Shown: piece by piece, positions 1-8,671 of the stretch
Position numbering within the stretch: position 1 is the first letter of the stretch
How the letters are laid out: each line of letters opens with the position of its first letter
NCBI GenBank assembly: GCA_046590575.1
Contig: JBKJUS010000189.1
Location: forward strand, 1 to 23,966
Source of the DNA: DATLNF01 sp046590575
Lineage (GTDB): Bacteria; Actinomycetota; Actinomycetes; BP-191
DNA: 23,966 bases
Direction: 5' to 3'
The notes under the pieces: generated by a model
Database searches by the model: none
What the model was told of the DNA's origin: nothing
The model's input: only the letters and a program-made list of their open reading frames with translations
Position numbers and translations under genes: made by a program

Positions 1-165
1 TCGACCACCAGACCGTCGGTACCGGACCCTTCGTCAAGGACGGCGTGCTGCGTCCGGTTGGGGCGTACCCACGGGCGCAGTAGTAGACCGCCCGTGGGTA
101 CGCCCCAACCGGACGCAGCACGCCGTCCTTGACGAAGGGTCCGGTACCGACGGTCTGGTGGTCGA
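1..165. repeat. Perfect 77-bp inverted repeat with 11-bp spacer at the window edge
   Basis: Bases 1-77 are the exact reverse complement of 89-165; the 11-base spacer is 78-88. The right arm lies inside the minus-strand sialidase-like gene and encodes about residues 143-168 of it, so the right arm is the native copy and the left arm looks like a fold-back duplicate. The repeat reaches the first base of the window. A long perfect palindrome with a short loop exactly at a sequence end is typical of a chimeric read or assembly fold-back; a true hairpin end is much less likely. Confidence 0.95.
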
Positions 166-592
166 AGAGTGCGCCGGCGCCGCAACCCAGTGGCACCTCG
201 GTCCACGTCTCTCCGTCGTTGTCGCTGTAGGCGCTGAGGCTGCACGCCAGGGTGAGATGGCTGACGATGTGCCGGCCGGTCACCACATCGGTCTCAATGA
301 TCGGGTCCAGCGTCGTGGTGTTGGCAACGCCCGGGGAGACGTCCGTCCAGGTCGACGTACCGCGCCCCCGCTTGTCGAAGTCGGTGACCCGCAACGTCTC
401 CAAGAACGCCTGGAACATCACCGCACCCGTCTCAGGGTTGTAGCCGAGGGTGGGCTCTCCGGCGCTGGCGCCCTCCAGCGGCGGCGACTCGTAACTGGTG
501 AAGCCCGGCGCCGACGACCGCCCGGCGGCCAGCACCGGCTGGAGAAGGGCGATCAGGGGTACGGCGACGATGACGGCGGCGAGTCTGCGCAT
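1..592 (-). CDS. Secreted sialidase/BNR-repeat-like protein, N-terminal part only
   Basis: The frame opens at ATG 592 and runs without a stop to the left edge. Residues 1-23 form a signal peptide (MRRLAAVIVAVPLIALLQPV, then LAA), so the product is exported. Residues 123-130 read SDNDGETW, a clear Asp-box (S-x-D-x-G-x-T-W) typical of sialidase/BNR beta-propeller blades; the nearby GALFDHQTVGTGPF segment resembles secreted exo-alpha-sialidase-like proteins. The reading frame from about residue 168 onward lies in the spacer and the fold-back arm of the inverted repeat and probably is not real protein. Substrate is unknown, since catalytic residues of true sialidases cannot be judged from this fragment. 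It is divergent from the acyl-CoA dehydrogenase gene, with 57 bp between the two start codons. Confidence 0.7.
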   Translation of the reverse strand, partial: MRRLAAVIVAVPLIALLQPVLAAGRSSAPGFTSYESPPLEGASAGEPTLGYNPETGAVMFQAFLETLRVTDFDKRGRGTSTWTDVSPGVANTTTLDPIIETDVVTGRHIVSHLTLACSLSAYSDNDGETWTEVPLGCGAGALFDHQTVGTGPFVKDGVLRPVGAYPRAVYYCARGYAPTGRSTPSLTKGPVPTVWWS

Positions 593-649
593 GAGACCTG
601 CTTCGACGCCGACCCCGGGCGCACCTTCCGGGCCGGTACGGTGCCGCGC

Positions 650-1813
650 ATGGACTTCGCCGTACCCGACGAACTAGTGGCCCTGCGCGCGTCGTTCGGC
701 GCCTTTCTCGAACGAGAGGTGCGCCCGGTGGAGGACCGGGTGAGAGAGGCCTTCTGGACCCCTGGCCGGGAGGCCGAGCTGACGGAGGCCGCCAAGACCG
801 TCAAGGCGCGCTCGTGCCAGGAGGGCTTCTACGCTGCTCACCTACCGGAGGCGGTGGGTGGCTGGGGCCTGTCCACCCTCGGCATGAGCCTGCTCGTCGA
901 GGACGCCGCCCGGTCTGGCATGCGGCTGGCAACCTATGCCGTCGGCCCGCCCAACCCCGAGGCGCCGACTCCGCTGCTGCTCGAGTTGCCGGAGCACCTG
1001 TGGCCGACGTACCTGCTGCCGCTGGTCCGCGGAGAGCAGTCGATGTGCTTCGCGCTGACCGAGCCGGAGGCTGGCTCGGACGCACAGGCCATCCGCACGT
1101 CGGCAGTGCGCGACGGTGCCCAGTGGGTCATCAACGGGATGAAGCACTACATCACCAATGGCGACAAGGCCGACTTCGCTGTGGTGTTTGCGGTCACCGA
1201 CAAGGAGAAGCGGGCAGCCGGTGGCATCACCGCGTTCGTGGTGCCCCGCGACCAGTTCTCCGTCGGTGCGAAGCAGCAAACGATCTCCGACGCCCATCCG
1301 TCGGAGTTGCGCTTCGACGAAGCCAGGGTGCCGATCGACCACGTCATCGGCGAGGTGGGTCTCGGGTTCTTCGCGGCGATGCGCTTCCTCAATGCCGGCC
1401 GAGCCTTCATTGGCGCGCAGTGCCTCGGTCTTGCCGAGTGGTGCCTCGACTCAGCCGTCGCCCACACGACCGTGCGCACGGCCTTTGGCAAACCCCTGTC
1501 GAAGTTCCAGGGTGTGTCCTTCCCGCTGGCCGAGTCCAAGGTCGAGATCGAAGCGATGCGCTGGCTGACCTACCACCTGGCCTGGCAGTGCGACCAGGGC
1601 GAGACGCCCATGCTCGACGCGTCGATCGTCAAGCTCTACAACACCGAGCGGGCGTACGCCATCGCCGACCGCTGCCTGCAGGTGTTCGGCGGACAGGGCC
1701 TGCTCAAGGAGGGACCGATCGAGCAGGTGCTGCGCCACCTCCGGATGCTGCGGGTCGTGGAAGGCGCCAGCGAGGTGCAGAACGTCGTCATCGCCAAGGC
1801 GCTCGGACTGTGA
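650..1813 (+). CDS. Acyl-CoA dehydrogenase family protein
   Basis: A 387-aa flavoprotein of the acyl-CoA dehydrogenase family, the usual length. It should oxidise an acyl-CoA thioester to the 2,3-enoyl-CoA with FAD and pass electrons to an electron-transfer flavoprotein in the cytoplasm. Seen in order: helical N-terminal domain from residue 1; the middle-domain signature CFALTEPEAGSDAQAI at about 133-148; the C-terminal helical domain with the FGGQG motif; and VVEGASEVQ near the end, where Glu371 matches the catalytic base of MCAD-type enzymes. The open frame extends upstream to about 158, but that part is antisense to the secreted protein gene and lacks family similarity, so ATG 650 (MDFAVPDELVAL) is taken as start. 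A TACGGT hexamer at 637-642 lies 7 nt before it, suggesting a leaderless mRNA. Substrate chain length cannot be inferred. Confidence 0.93.
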   Translation: MDFAVPDELVALRASFGAFLEREVRPVEDRVREAFWTPGREAELTEAAKTVKARSCQEGFYAAHLPEAVGGWGLSTLGMSLLVEDAARSGMRLATYAVGPPNPEAPTPLLLELPEHLWPTYLLPLVRGEQSMCFALTEPEAGSDAQAIRTSAVRDGAQWVINGMKHYITNGDKADFAVVFAVTDKEKRAAGGITAFVVPRDQFSVGAKQQTISDAHPSELRFDEARVPIDHVIGEVGLGFFAAMRFLNAGRAFIGAQCLGLAEWCLDSAVAHTTVRTAFGKPLSKFQGVSFPLAESKVEIEAMRWLTYHLAWQCDQGETPMLDASIVKLYNTERAYAIADRCLQVFGGQGLLKEGPIEQVLRHLRMLRVVEGASEVQNVVIAKALGL

Positions 1814-1903
1814 CGGCGTTTTCCCGGCCCGGCTGCCCGGCGTAACCTAGGCGGTCTGATCACCCGGACCGTCACCATTCAGCCGCAGGGGGGCGACCCA
1901 GAA

Positions 1904-4900
1904 GTGGCTTCGCAGTCTGATCGCATGGCCGAGTTCGGCACCAACGTCTGGTTGGTCGACGAGATCTACCAGCAGTTCCTCGCCGACCCCAAGTCTGTCG
2001 ACCAGGTTTGGGTCGACTTCTTCGCCGACTACGACCCCACCGCATCGACCCCGACCGCATCGCCGGCGCCGGCAGTCGTCGCGGCCAAGCCAGCCGTCAC
2101 TGCGCCGACCACACCGGGAACTCCGCTCAAGGGCGCCGCGGCCCGCACGGTTGCGAACATGGAGGCGAGCCTCGGCGTACCGACGGCCACCAGCGTCCGC
2201 GCGGCACCGGCCAAGCTGCTCGAGGACAACCGGACCGTCATCAACCGGCACCTGGCCCGCGGGCGAGGCGGCAAGGTCAGCTTCACCCACCTCATCGGCT
2301 TTGCGCTGGTTCAGGCGCTGCGCGAGATGCCGGAGATGAACCGGGGCTACGCCGACGTCGATGGCAAGCCGACCATGCTCACGCCGGAGCACATCAACCT
2401 CGGGTTGGCGATCGACCTGCAGAAGGACGACGGCAGCCGCACCCTGCTCGTCCCCTCGATCAAGGCAGCCGAGGGCATGGACTTCGTCGCCTTCTGGGCT
2501 GCCTACGAGGACGTCGTACGTCGAGCGCGCGGCAACAAGCTGACCGCCGACGACTTCGCCGGCACAACGATCACGCTGACCAATCCCGGCACGATCGGCA
2601 CTGTCCACTCGGTGCCGCGGCTGATGCAGGGCCAGGGCGCGATCATCGGGGTCGGCGCCATGGAATACCCCGCGGAGTACGCCGGCTCGTCGTTGGAGAC
2701 GCTCGCCCGGCTCGCTGTCAGCAAGACCATCACGCTGACCAGCACCTACGACCATCGCATCATCCAAGGCGCGCAGTCGGGTGACTTCCTGCGTCGGGTG
2801 CACCAGCTGCTCCTCGGCGAGGAAGGCTTCTACGAGCGGATCTTCCTGAGCCTGCGCATCCCGTACGAGCCGGTGCGCTGGATCCGCGACATCAGCGACA
2901 CCGCGCAGGACGAGGTAGCCAAGCCGGCGCGCGTCCTCGAGCTGATCCACGCCTACCGCGTGCGCGGTCACCTGATGGCCGATACCGACCCGCTCAACTA
3001 CCGCAGCCGCAGTCACCCCGACCTCGACATCGTCAACCACGGTCTGACGCTCTGGGACCTCGACCGTGAGTTTCCGACCGGCGGGTTCGCAGGTGCGCAC
3101 GTCATGAAGCTGCGCGACGTGCTCGGCGTCCTGCGGGACTCCTACTGCCGCTCGGTCGGCGTGGAGTACATGCACATCCAGGATCCGGACCAGCGCCGCT
3201 GGATCCAGGAGCGGGTCGAGCGTCAGCACGACAAGGTCGACCGGGACGAGCAGCTGCACATCCTCGAGCGGCTCAACGCTGCCGAGGCCTTCGAGAACTT
3301 CCTGCACACAAAGTACGTCGGCCACAAGCGCTTCTCGCTCGAAGGCGGGGAGAGCGTGATCCCGCTGCTCGATGCCGTGCTGACGGCGGCAGCGGACGAA
3401 GAGCTCGACGAGGTTGCGATCGGCATGCCTCACCGAGGTCGACTCAACGTGCTGGCCAACATCGTCGGCAAGAGCTACGGCCAGATCTTCCGTGAGTTCG
3501 ACGGCGACATCGATCCGAGCAGCTCCCACGGCTCCGGCGATGTGAAGTACCACCTGGGCGCCGAGGGCACCTACGAAGGCCGGGCCGGCGCGACCATCAA
3601 GGTTGCCCTCGCCTCCAACCCCAGCCATCTCGAGGCCGTCAATCCGGTGCTCGAGGGCATCGTGCGGGCGAAGCAGGACCGCATCGACAAGGGCGTCGAC
3701 GGCTTCACTGTTCTGCCCGTGCTGCTGCACGGAGATGCAGCGTTCGCCGGCCAGGGCGTCGTCGCGGAAACGCTCAACCTCAGCCAACTGCCCGGCTATC
3801 GCACCGGCGGCACCATGCACATTGTCGTCAACAACCAACTCGGCTTCACCACATCGCCCGCGTCGGCCCGATCGAGCGTCTACTGCACGGACGCCGCGCG
3901 GATGGTGCAGGCGCCAATCTTCCACGTCAACGGCGACGACCCCGAGGCGTGCGTACGCGTTGCGCGGCTGGCGTTCGAGTTCCGGCAGGAGTTCCGCAAG
4001 GACGTCGTCATCGACATGGTCTGCTACCGCCGACGCGGGCACAGCGAGGTCGACGAGCCGTCGTTCACCCAGCCGCTGCTCTACGACACCATCGAGGCCC
4101 ACCGGTCCACGCGCAAGCGCTACACCGAGGCGCTGATCGGCCGTGGCGACATCACGCTGGCCGAGGCCGAGGAGGCACTGCGCAACTACCAGAGCCACCT
4201 GGAGAAGGTGTTCCTCCAGACTCGTGATGCCGGTGCGCCGAGCGACGGTCCCGAGCGGGTCGCCAATGTCGAGAGCGGACCCGTCGAGACCGCAGTGTCC
4301 GACGAGGTGCTCAAGCGGATCATCGCCGCGCAGCTCGACTTCCCCGAGGGTTTCACCGTGCACCCTCGGCTGCTGCCGCAGCTGCAGCGACGGGCCACCA
4401 TGCTCGAGGAGGGCACGATCGACTGGGCGCTAGGCGAGTCATTCGCCTTCGGCTCGCTCCTGCTCGAGGGCACGCCAGTGCGACTCGCCGGCCAGGACTG
4501 CCGGCGCGGCACGTTCGGGCAGCGGCATGCAGTGGTGACCGACCGGGTCACCGGCGCCGAGTACCAGCCGATGTCACATCTGTCCGGCGAGCAGGCCCGG
4601 TTCAACATCTACGACTCGCTGCTCAGCGAGTTCGCCGCACTCGGCTTCGAGTACGGGTACGCCGTCGCGCGGCCTGAGGCGCTCGTCTGCTGGGAGGCGC
4701 AGTTCGGCGACTTCGTCAACGGCGCCCAGTCGATCATCGACGAGTTCATCTCTGCCGGTGAGGCCAAGTGGGCGCAGCGCTCCGGAGTCGTCCTGCTGCT
4801 CCCCCACGGATTCGAGGGACAGGGACCGGACCACTCGAGCGGCCGCATCGAGCGGTTCATGACAATGTGCGCCGAGGACAACATGACCGTCGCCGTGCCG

Positions 4901-5437
4901 ACGACTCCCGGCAACTACTTCCACCTGCTGCGACGTCAGGTCCGAGGCGTCGTACGCCGACCGCTCGTCGTCTTCACCCCGAAGTCGATGCTCCGACTCA
5001 AGGCCGCCGCGTCGACGTCGGCCGAGCTGACTCAGGGATCGTTCCGCGAGCTCATCGCGGACAGCGGAGTGTCGACTGCGCGCCGGGTCGTCCTGTCGGC
5101 CGGCAAGGTGCACTACGACCTCGCCGCGGCGCGTGAGAAGCTCGGCATCACGGATGTGGCGCTGCTGCGGGTCGAGCAGCTCTACCCGCTGCCCGCGGAC
5201 GAGATCCGCGCGGCGTTGATGTCGTACTCCAGCGCCACCGACGTCGTCTGGGTGCAGGAAGAGCCGGCCAACCAGGGAGGTTGGCCCTTCATGGCGCTGC
5301 ACTTGCCCGAGACCCTCGCCGACGGCCAGCACCTGCGCCGCATCTCCCGCAAAGAGGCGGCCAGCCCAGCGACGGGCAGTGCCAAGCTGCACGAGCTCGA
5401 GCAGCAGGCACTCCTCGAAGCTGCCTTCGCCGAGTAG
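1904..5437 (+). CDS. kgd: Multifunctional 2-oxoglutarate decarboxylase/dehydrogenase E1-E2 fusion
   Basis: An 1177-aa actinobacterial Kgd/OdhA-type protein fusing an E2-like succinyltransferase core to a thiamine-diphosphate E1 component; it converts 2-oxoglutarate to succinyl-CoA in the TCA cycle together with E2/E3 partners, and can act as decarboxylase or carboligase. Residues 8-45 are the short N-terminal helical tag (WLVDEIYQQFLADPKSVD), followed by an Ala/Pro linker (about 46-70), the E2 catalytic core (about 70-310, with DHRIIQGAQSGDF and likely catalytic His284) and the E1 region (GMPHRGRLN with His510, GSGDVKYHLG, GDAAFAGQGVV, then the transketolase-like C-terminal half). No lipoyl domain is present, as expected. 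It is somewhat shorter than mycobacterial forms (about 1230 aa), mostly in the linker. GTG 1904 follows an AGGGGGG tract at about 1887-1893; ATG 1925 is an alternative start. A TAACCT at 1843-1848 could be a -10 box. Confidence 0.97.
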   Translation: MASQSDRMAEFGTNVWLVDEIYQQFLADPKSVDQVWVDFFADYDPTASTPTASPAPAVVAAKPAVTAPTTPGTPLKGAAARTVANMEASLGVPTATSVRAAPAKLLEDNRTVINRHLARGRGGKVSFTHLIGFALVQALREMPEMNRGYADVDGKPTMLTPEHINLGLAIDLQKDDGSRTLLVPSIKAAEGMDFVAFWAAYEDVVRRARGNKLTADDFAGTTITLTNPGTIGTVHSVPRLMQGQGAIIGVGAMEYPAEYAGSSLETLARLAVSKTITLTSTYDHRIIQGAQSGDFLRRVHQLLLGEEGFYERIFLSLRIPYEPVRWIRDISDTAQDEVAKPARVLELIHAYRVRGHLMADTDPLNYRSRSHPDLDIVNHGLTLWDLDREFPTGGFAGAHVMKLRDVLGVLRDSYCRSVGVEYMHIQDPDQRRWIQERVERQHDKVDRDEQLHILERLNAAEAFENFLHTKYVGHKRFSLEGGESVIPLLDAVLTAAADEELDEVAIGMPHRGRLNVLANIVGKSYGQIFREFDGDIDPSSSHGSGDVKYHLGAEGTYEGRAGATIKVALASNPSHLEAVNPVLEGIVRAKQDRIDKGVDGFTVLPVLLHGDAAFAGQGVVAETLNLSQLPGYRTGGTMHIVVNNQLGFTTSPASARSSVYCTDAARMVQAPIFHVNGDDPEACVRVARLAFEFRQEFRKDVVIDMVCYRRRGHSEVDEPSFTQPLLYDTIEAHRSTRKRYTEALIGRGDITLAEAEEALRNYQSHLEKVFLQTRDAGAPSDGPERVANVESGPVETAVSDEVLKRIIAAQLDFPEGFTVHPRLLPQLQRRATMLEEGTIDWALGESFAFGSLLLEGTPVRLAGQDCRRGTFGQRHAVVTDRVTGAEYQPMSHLSGEQARFNIYDSLLSEFAALGFEYGYAVARPEALVCWEAQFGDFVNGAQSIIDEFISAGEAKWAQRSGVVLLLPHGFEGQGPDHSSGRIERFMTMCAEDNMTVAVPTTPGNYFHLLRRQVRGVVRRPLVVFTPKSMLRLKAAASTSAELTQGSFRELIADSGVSTARRVVLSAGKVHYDLAAAREKLGITDVALLRVEQLYPLPADEIRAALMSYSSATDVVWVQEEPANQGGWPFMALHLPETLADGQHLRRISRKEAASPATGSAKLHELEQQALLEAAFAE

Positions 5438-5445
5438 CGCCTTCG

Positions 5446-5619
5446 ATGTACTTCACGGACAAGGGGATCGAAGAGCTCGAGGAGCGGCGCGGCGAGGAGT
5501 CGGTGTCCCTCGCCTGGGTGGCTGGCCGGCTCCGCGACTACGTCGACCTCAACCCGGCCACCGAGTCGACGATCGACCGGCTGGCCACCTGGCTGGCTAG
5601 GCTCGACGACGACGACTAG
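5446..5619 (+). CDS. Small acidic protein downstream of kgd (DUF6104-like)
   Basis: A 57-aa protein starting MYFTDKGIEELEERRGEE and ending in DDDD. It is soluble, charged and probably helical, with no membrane segment or signal peptide. Its start and its conserved-looking WLARLDDD tail resemble the small DUF6104 family that I associate with the kgd locus in other actinomycetes; that link is from memory and unverified. Its ATG lies 8 bp after the kgd stop, so it is almost certainly co-transcribed with kgd, and a role as a 2-oxoglutarate dehydrogenase accessory or regulatory peptide is a reasonable but untested inference. The next gene starts 17 bp downstream. Biochemical function is unknown. 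Confidence 0.8.
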   Translation: MYFTDKGIEELEERRGEESVSLAWVAGRLRDYVDLNPATESTIDRLATWLARLDDDD

Positions 5620-5636
5620 GCCGAGGAGCGACCGCC

Positions 5637-6209
5637 ATGCGTAAGTTCTCGATCAAGCCGGTGCTCACCTTTCGCGGGCGGAAGTTCAAAGGCCTGCGCG
5701 GCTGGGCTGGCAAGCCTCTTCACCCACCGTTGACCGATATCCCGGTAGCGGCGTACATCTTCACCGCCGCCTTCGATCTGCTCTCCTTCCTCACCCGCTT
5801 CCGCGAGAGCGACCTGCCCACAGACCTCTATCGCGCGGCTACCTGGGTGCTCATCGGTGGCGCCGCCGTGTCGCTGCTCGCCACGCTAACTGGGTGGGCC
5901 GACTGGCACCGGTCATCGCAGGTCGGCACCCAGGCGAGGCGAACGATCAACACCCACGCCGGCATCATGATCCTGACGACGCTCATGGTGGTGACCAACC
6001 TCATCTTCCGCCTCGGACCGGGCGACGGCGATCCAAAAGTCCCCGCGATCTGCCTGCTGCTCAGCCTGGTCGCGGCGGCCTTCGTGTCCGTCGGCGCGAC
6101 GTACGGCGGGTCGATGGTGTTCGACTACGGCTTCAACGTGGAGACTTCTGGTGACCACCCGGTGTGGCACGAGAGCGAGACCGACGTTTTCCCGGCCGAC
6201 AAGAAGTAG
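5637..6209 (+). CDS. DUF2231 domain-containing membrane protein
   Basis: A 190-aa integral membrane protein. The segment KPLHPPLTDIPVAAYIF near residue 27 is the hallmark N-terminal motif of DUF2231. About four hydrophobic helices follow: about 37-54, 63-87 (ending TGWADW), 101-125 (starting NTHAG, with a conserved His) and 138-160. The His and Trp residues at helix ends recall haem- or redox-associated membrane proteins, but no function is established for the family. ATG 5637 is preceded by GAGGAG at 5623-5628. It is the third gene of a tight kgd-small protein-DUF2231 run and ends facing the convergent glycosyltransferase gene, with 82 bp between them that hold no convincing terminator hairpin. 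Confidence 0.88.
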   Translation: MRKFSIKPVLTFRGRKFKGLRGWAGKPLHPPLTDIPVAAYIFTAAFDLLSFLTRFRESDLPTDLYRAATWVLIGGAAVSLLATLTGWADWHRSSQVGTQARRTINTHAGIMILTTLMVVTNLIFRLGPGDGDPKVPAICLLLSLVAAAFVSVGATYGGSMVFDYGFNVETSGDHPVWHESETDVFPADKK

Positions 6210-6291
6210 GCCACCCCACCGTCGTCCAGAGGCCATCTCCCACGGGCTGAACTCAGCGGCCGGGTTGGAGGGCTGCATCGCTGGCCGACGA

Positions 6292-7470
6292 CTAGCGCCG
6301 GGCCAGCACCGACTCGACCAGCTCGACCGCCCGCTCCGGGCCGAGACCGCGAGCGTCGTCCGCGACCCTCGCTGCCGCAGCGGCGTACGACGGGTCATCC
6401 AGCACGCGCTGCACGGCGCGAACGAGGCGCGCTCCGGTGAGCCGTCGCGGCTCGATCATCACGCCGGCGCCCAGCGCCCGGACCCGCACGGCGTTGTCCC
6501 GCTGGTCACCCGGTCCCGGTACGACGACGAGTGGTCGACCACGCACTAGAGCCTTAGCGAGCAGCCCGTGGCCGCCGGGCAGCACGACAGCATCGACGAC
6601 GTCGAGCAGCGCGGAATGCCGACCGCGGCCGATCGAGACGCCGTCCTGATGTCCCGGCACCCCATCGAAGCGGACGCCGACGACCCGCACACCGGCTGCC
6701 GGCAGCACCTCCGCGGCGAGGTCGAGCAGACCGTCTCGACGAGACCCCGACGCGGAGGAGTCGGCGACGAGAACGAGCGGTCCCGTCCCTGAAGGCAGAC
6801 CGAGCGACGGGTCATCAGGCTCCCACTCCAGCGGGCCCACCACGTGCGTGCGCGCCGGCCAGTCTGGACGAGGCAGCTCGAGCGCTGGCAGCGTGGCCAC
6901 CAGTCGCATCACCGGCGGTCCGTCGTCAGCCAGCCCGAGAGCGCGTCGGGCGGCGACCCGTTGCACGTCGCCCGCGCGCTGCGCCGGTCGAGCCAGCCGC
7001 CGCAGCGAGGCATCACGGCCACGGCCGAGCACACCGCGCCCAGGAAGCAGGCCGCTGCCCGGTGGGGGGAGTCCGCCCGACGGTTCCTGCAGCGTCGTCG
7101 CAACCAGCTCGACCCGAGGCACGCCCAGCAGATCGGCGGCGAACCAGCCCGGCACCGTGATCGCGTCGGCCACCACCAGGTCTGGACACGTCGGGGTCAG
7201 CAGTTCGGCCACGAGCGGCGCGATCTGCTGACCACGGCCCCACAGCCGAAAACCGAGATCATCGTCCCGCGGGTCGACGCCAAGCAGGGGCAGGGGGACG
7301 AAGGTCGGCCCGCACCGGCGTACGGCGTCCGCCCACCGGTGACCACTGCAGACGGTCACCTCGTGCCCGGCATCGTGCAGCGCCCCGGCCAACGCGAAGG
7401 CTGGGAAGGCGTGACCCGGGTCCGGTCCAGCGACCACCGCGACGCGGCCGCCTCGGCCCGCATGGCTCAC
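6292..7470 (-). CDS. Glycosyltransferase, GT1/UGT-like (MGT type)
   Basis: A 392-aa GT-B fold protein. The N-terminus VAVVAGPDPGHAFPAFALAGAL resembles the acceptor domain of macrolide/UDP-glucuronosyl transferases, and the C-terminal half carries the donor-binding region: VVLPGGHGLLAKALVRGRPLVVVPGPGDQRDNAVRVRALGAG. The DQRDNA motif fits GT1 enzymes; the usual THGG motif is altered to PGGHG. It should transfer a sugar from a nucleotide-sugar to a small acceptor in the cytoplasm, but donor and acceptor cannot be told. GTG 7470 overlaps the stop of the upstream sugar dehydrogenase by 4 bp (GTGA, 7467-7470), so the two are translationally coupled. There is no signal peptide. Confidence 0.82.
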   Translation of the reverse strand: MSHAGRGGRVAVVAGPDPGHAFPAFALAGALHDAGHEVTVCSGHRWADAVRRCGPTFVPLPLLGVDPRDDDLGFRLWGRGQQIAPLVAELLTPTCPDLVVADAITVPGWFAADLLGVPRVELVATTLQEPSGGLPPPGSGLLPGRGVLGRGRDASLRRLARPAQRAGDVQRVAARRALGLADDGPPVMRLVATLPALELPRPDWPARTHVVGPLEWEPDDPSLGLPSGTGPLVLVADSSASGSRRDGLLDLAAEVLPAAGVRVVGVRFDGVPGHQDGVSIGRGRHSALLDVVDAVVLPGGHGLLAKALVRGRPLVVVPGPGDQRDNAVRVRALGAGVMIEPRRLTGARLVRAVQRVLDDPSYAAAAARVADDARGLGPERAVELVESVLARR

Positions 7471-8648
7471 CGACGCGCGGCCGCGATCCGGTAGACGTTT
7501 CCTCCGGCGTCAGCCATCAACAGCTCCCCGGACTGGTCCTCACCGAAGCTGGTGATGTTGCCCGTGTGGTCGAGGAGCAGAGCACTGCTCCACCCGCCGT
7601 TGTTCTTGGCCAGGCCCCAGATCTCCCCGGTGCAGTAGTCGCCGTAGAGGTAGACCCCGTTCATCACCGAGGTGTAGCGCGAACCGCGGTAGACGTAGCC
7701 GCCGATCACCGCGCACCGTCCGCTGCTGCCGGTGAAGTACTGCCACACCGGGCCCGCGAAGCTCCGACCGCTGCAGTACGCGCCGCCGTACTGAGCGGTC
7801 GTGTCGTTGGTGCCTTCCCGGCAGTCCCAGCCGAAGTTGATGCCGCCCTGGCCTCGTGGGGTGTAGTTGACCTCCTCACGGGCGCCTTGGCCCACATCGG
7901 CGATCGCGATGTTGTCGTACTGGCGGTCGAACGAGAACCGCCACGGATTGCGCAGGCCGTAGTGCCAGATCTCCGGTCGTGCGCCGCTGCGGGTCGCGAA
8001 TGGGTTAGTTGACGGAATGGAGTAGCGCTTAGTCGAAGAGGGTCGGTTGACGTCGACCCGGAGGATCTTGCCGAGTTCCGAGCCGAGGTTCTGGGCGTTG
8101 CCGTTCGGGTCGCCGCCGCCGCCGCCGTCGCCGGTCGAGATGTAGAGGAAGCCGTCCTTAGCGAAGGCGAGCTGGCCGCCGTTGTGGTTGCCGGCGTCGC
8201 GGTGTGCGATCTCCAAGAACCCGATCTCGGAGGCCGGGTTGGCTGCGTTCCGCGCGGGGTTGGCACCGAATCGGGACACCCGCAGATCCCCCTCGGCATC
8301 GGTGTAAGCGAGGAAGAAGTAGCCGTTGGTCTTGAACGACGGGTGGAACGCGATGCCCAGCAGCCCGCGCTCGCCACCGCTGAGGACGCGATTGGTGATG
8401 TCGACGTACGGCGTCGCGGCCAGGCCGGAGGAGGTGATGAGTCGCACCCGCCCGCCCTGCTCGGCGACGAAGACCCGGCCGGTGCCGTCCGGCGACGCAG
8501 CGATCGCGACCGGACTGCGCAGTCCGCTCGCTACCCGGGTCAGGCCGATCCGTACCGTGCGCGGGTCGGTGGCCCACCCTGAGCCAGGCACGACGGCCAG
8601 CGCCGTCACTACGCCTACCAAGGTAAGACGTCGAGACCACGATCGCAT
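7467..8648 (-). CDS. Exported PQQ-dependent sugar dehydrogenase (GSDH/sorbosone dehydrogenase family)
   Basis: A 393-aa beta-propeller protein of the soluble glucose/sorbosone dehydrogenase family, expected to oxidise an aldose outside the membrane with PQQ as cofactor. Residues 1-26 form a signal peptide (MRSWSRRLTLVGVVTALAVV). Family motifs in order: SPVAIAASPDGTGRVFVAEQGG, GERGLLGIAFHP, the catalytic-type His155 in NHNGGQLAF, ISTGDGGGGGDP, GLRNPWRFSFDR, IADVGQGAREEVN and GINFGWDC. Several Cys in the C-terminal third may form disulfides. ATG 8648 has a good GGAGG at 8654-8658 with 5-nt spacing. It starts 23 bp after the upstream dehydrogenase and overlaps the downstream glycosyltransferase by 4 bp. 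No PQQ biosynthesis gene is in the window, so real PQQ use is inferred. Confidence 0.92.
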   Translation of the reverse strand: MRSWSRRLTLVGVVTALAVVPGSGWATDPRTVRIGLTRVASGLRSPVAIAASPDGTGRVFVAEQGGRVRLITSSGLAATPYVDITNRVLSGGERGLLGIAFHPSFKTNGYFFLAYTDAEGDLRVSRFGANPARNAANPASEIGFLEIAHRDAGNHNGGQLAFAKDGFLYISTGDGGGGGDPNGNAQNLGSELGKILRVDVNRPSSTKRYSIPSTNPFATRSGARPEIWHYGLRNPWRFSFDRQYDNIAIADVGQGAREEVNYTPRGQGGINFGWDCREGTNDTTAQYGGAYCSGRSFAGPVWQYFTGSSGRCAVIGGYVYRGSRYTSVMNGVYLYGDYCTGEIWGLAKNNGGWSSALLLDHTGNITSFGEDQSGELLMADAGGNVYRIAAARR

Positions 8649-8671
8649 CGAGACCTCCGGGGAAGGGGTAC

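Noticed and set aside
158..649. Upstream in-frame extension of the acyl-CoA dehydrogenase
   Set aside because: Antisense to a secreted protein gene with a signal peptide and an Asp-box; the extension has no family similarity and ATG 650 fits the family N-terminus.
1847..4363. 838-codon open frame on the minus strand across the first two thirds of kgd
   Set aside because: Antisense shadow of the GC-rich kgd codons; low-complexity Val/Asp/Leu/Glu/Arg composition and no recognisable domain.
6210..6291. Possible bidirectional terminator between the convergent DUF2231 and glycosyltransferase genes
   Set aside because: Only CGGCC/GGCCG arms with a 21-nt loop and no T-tract; nothing convincing.
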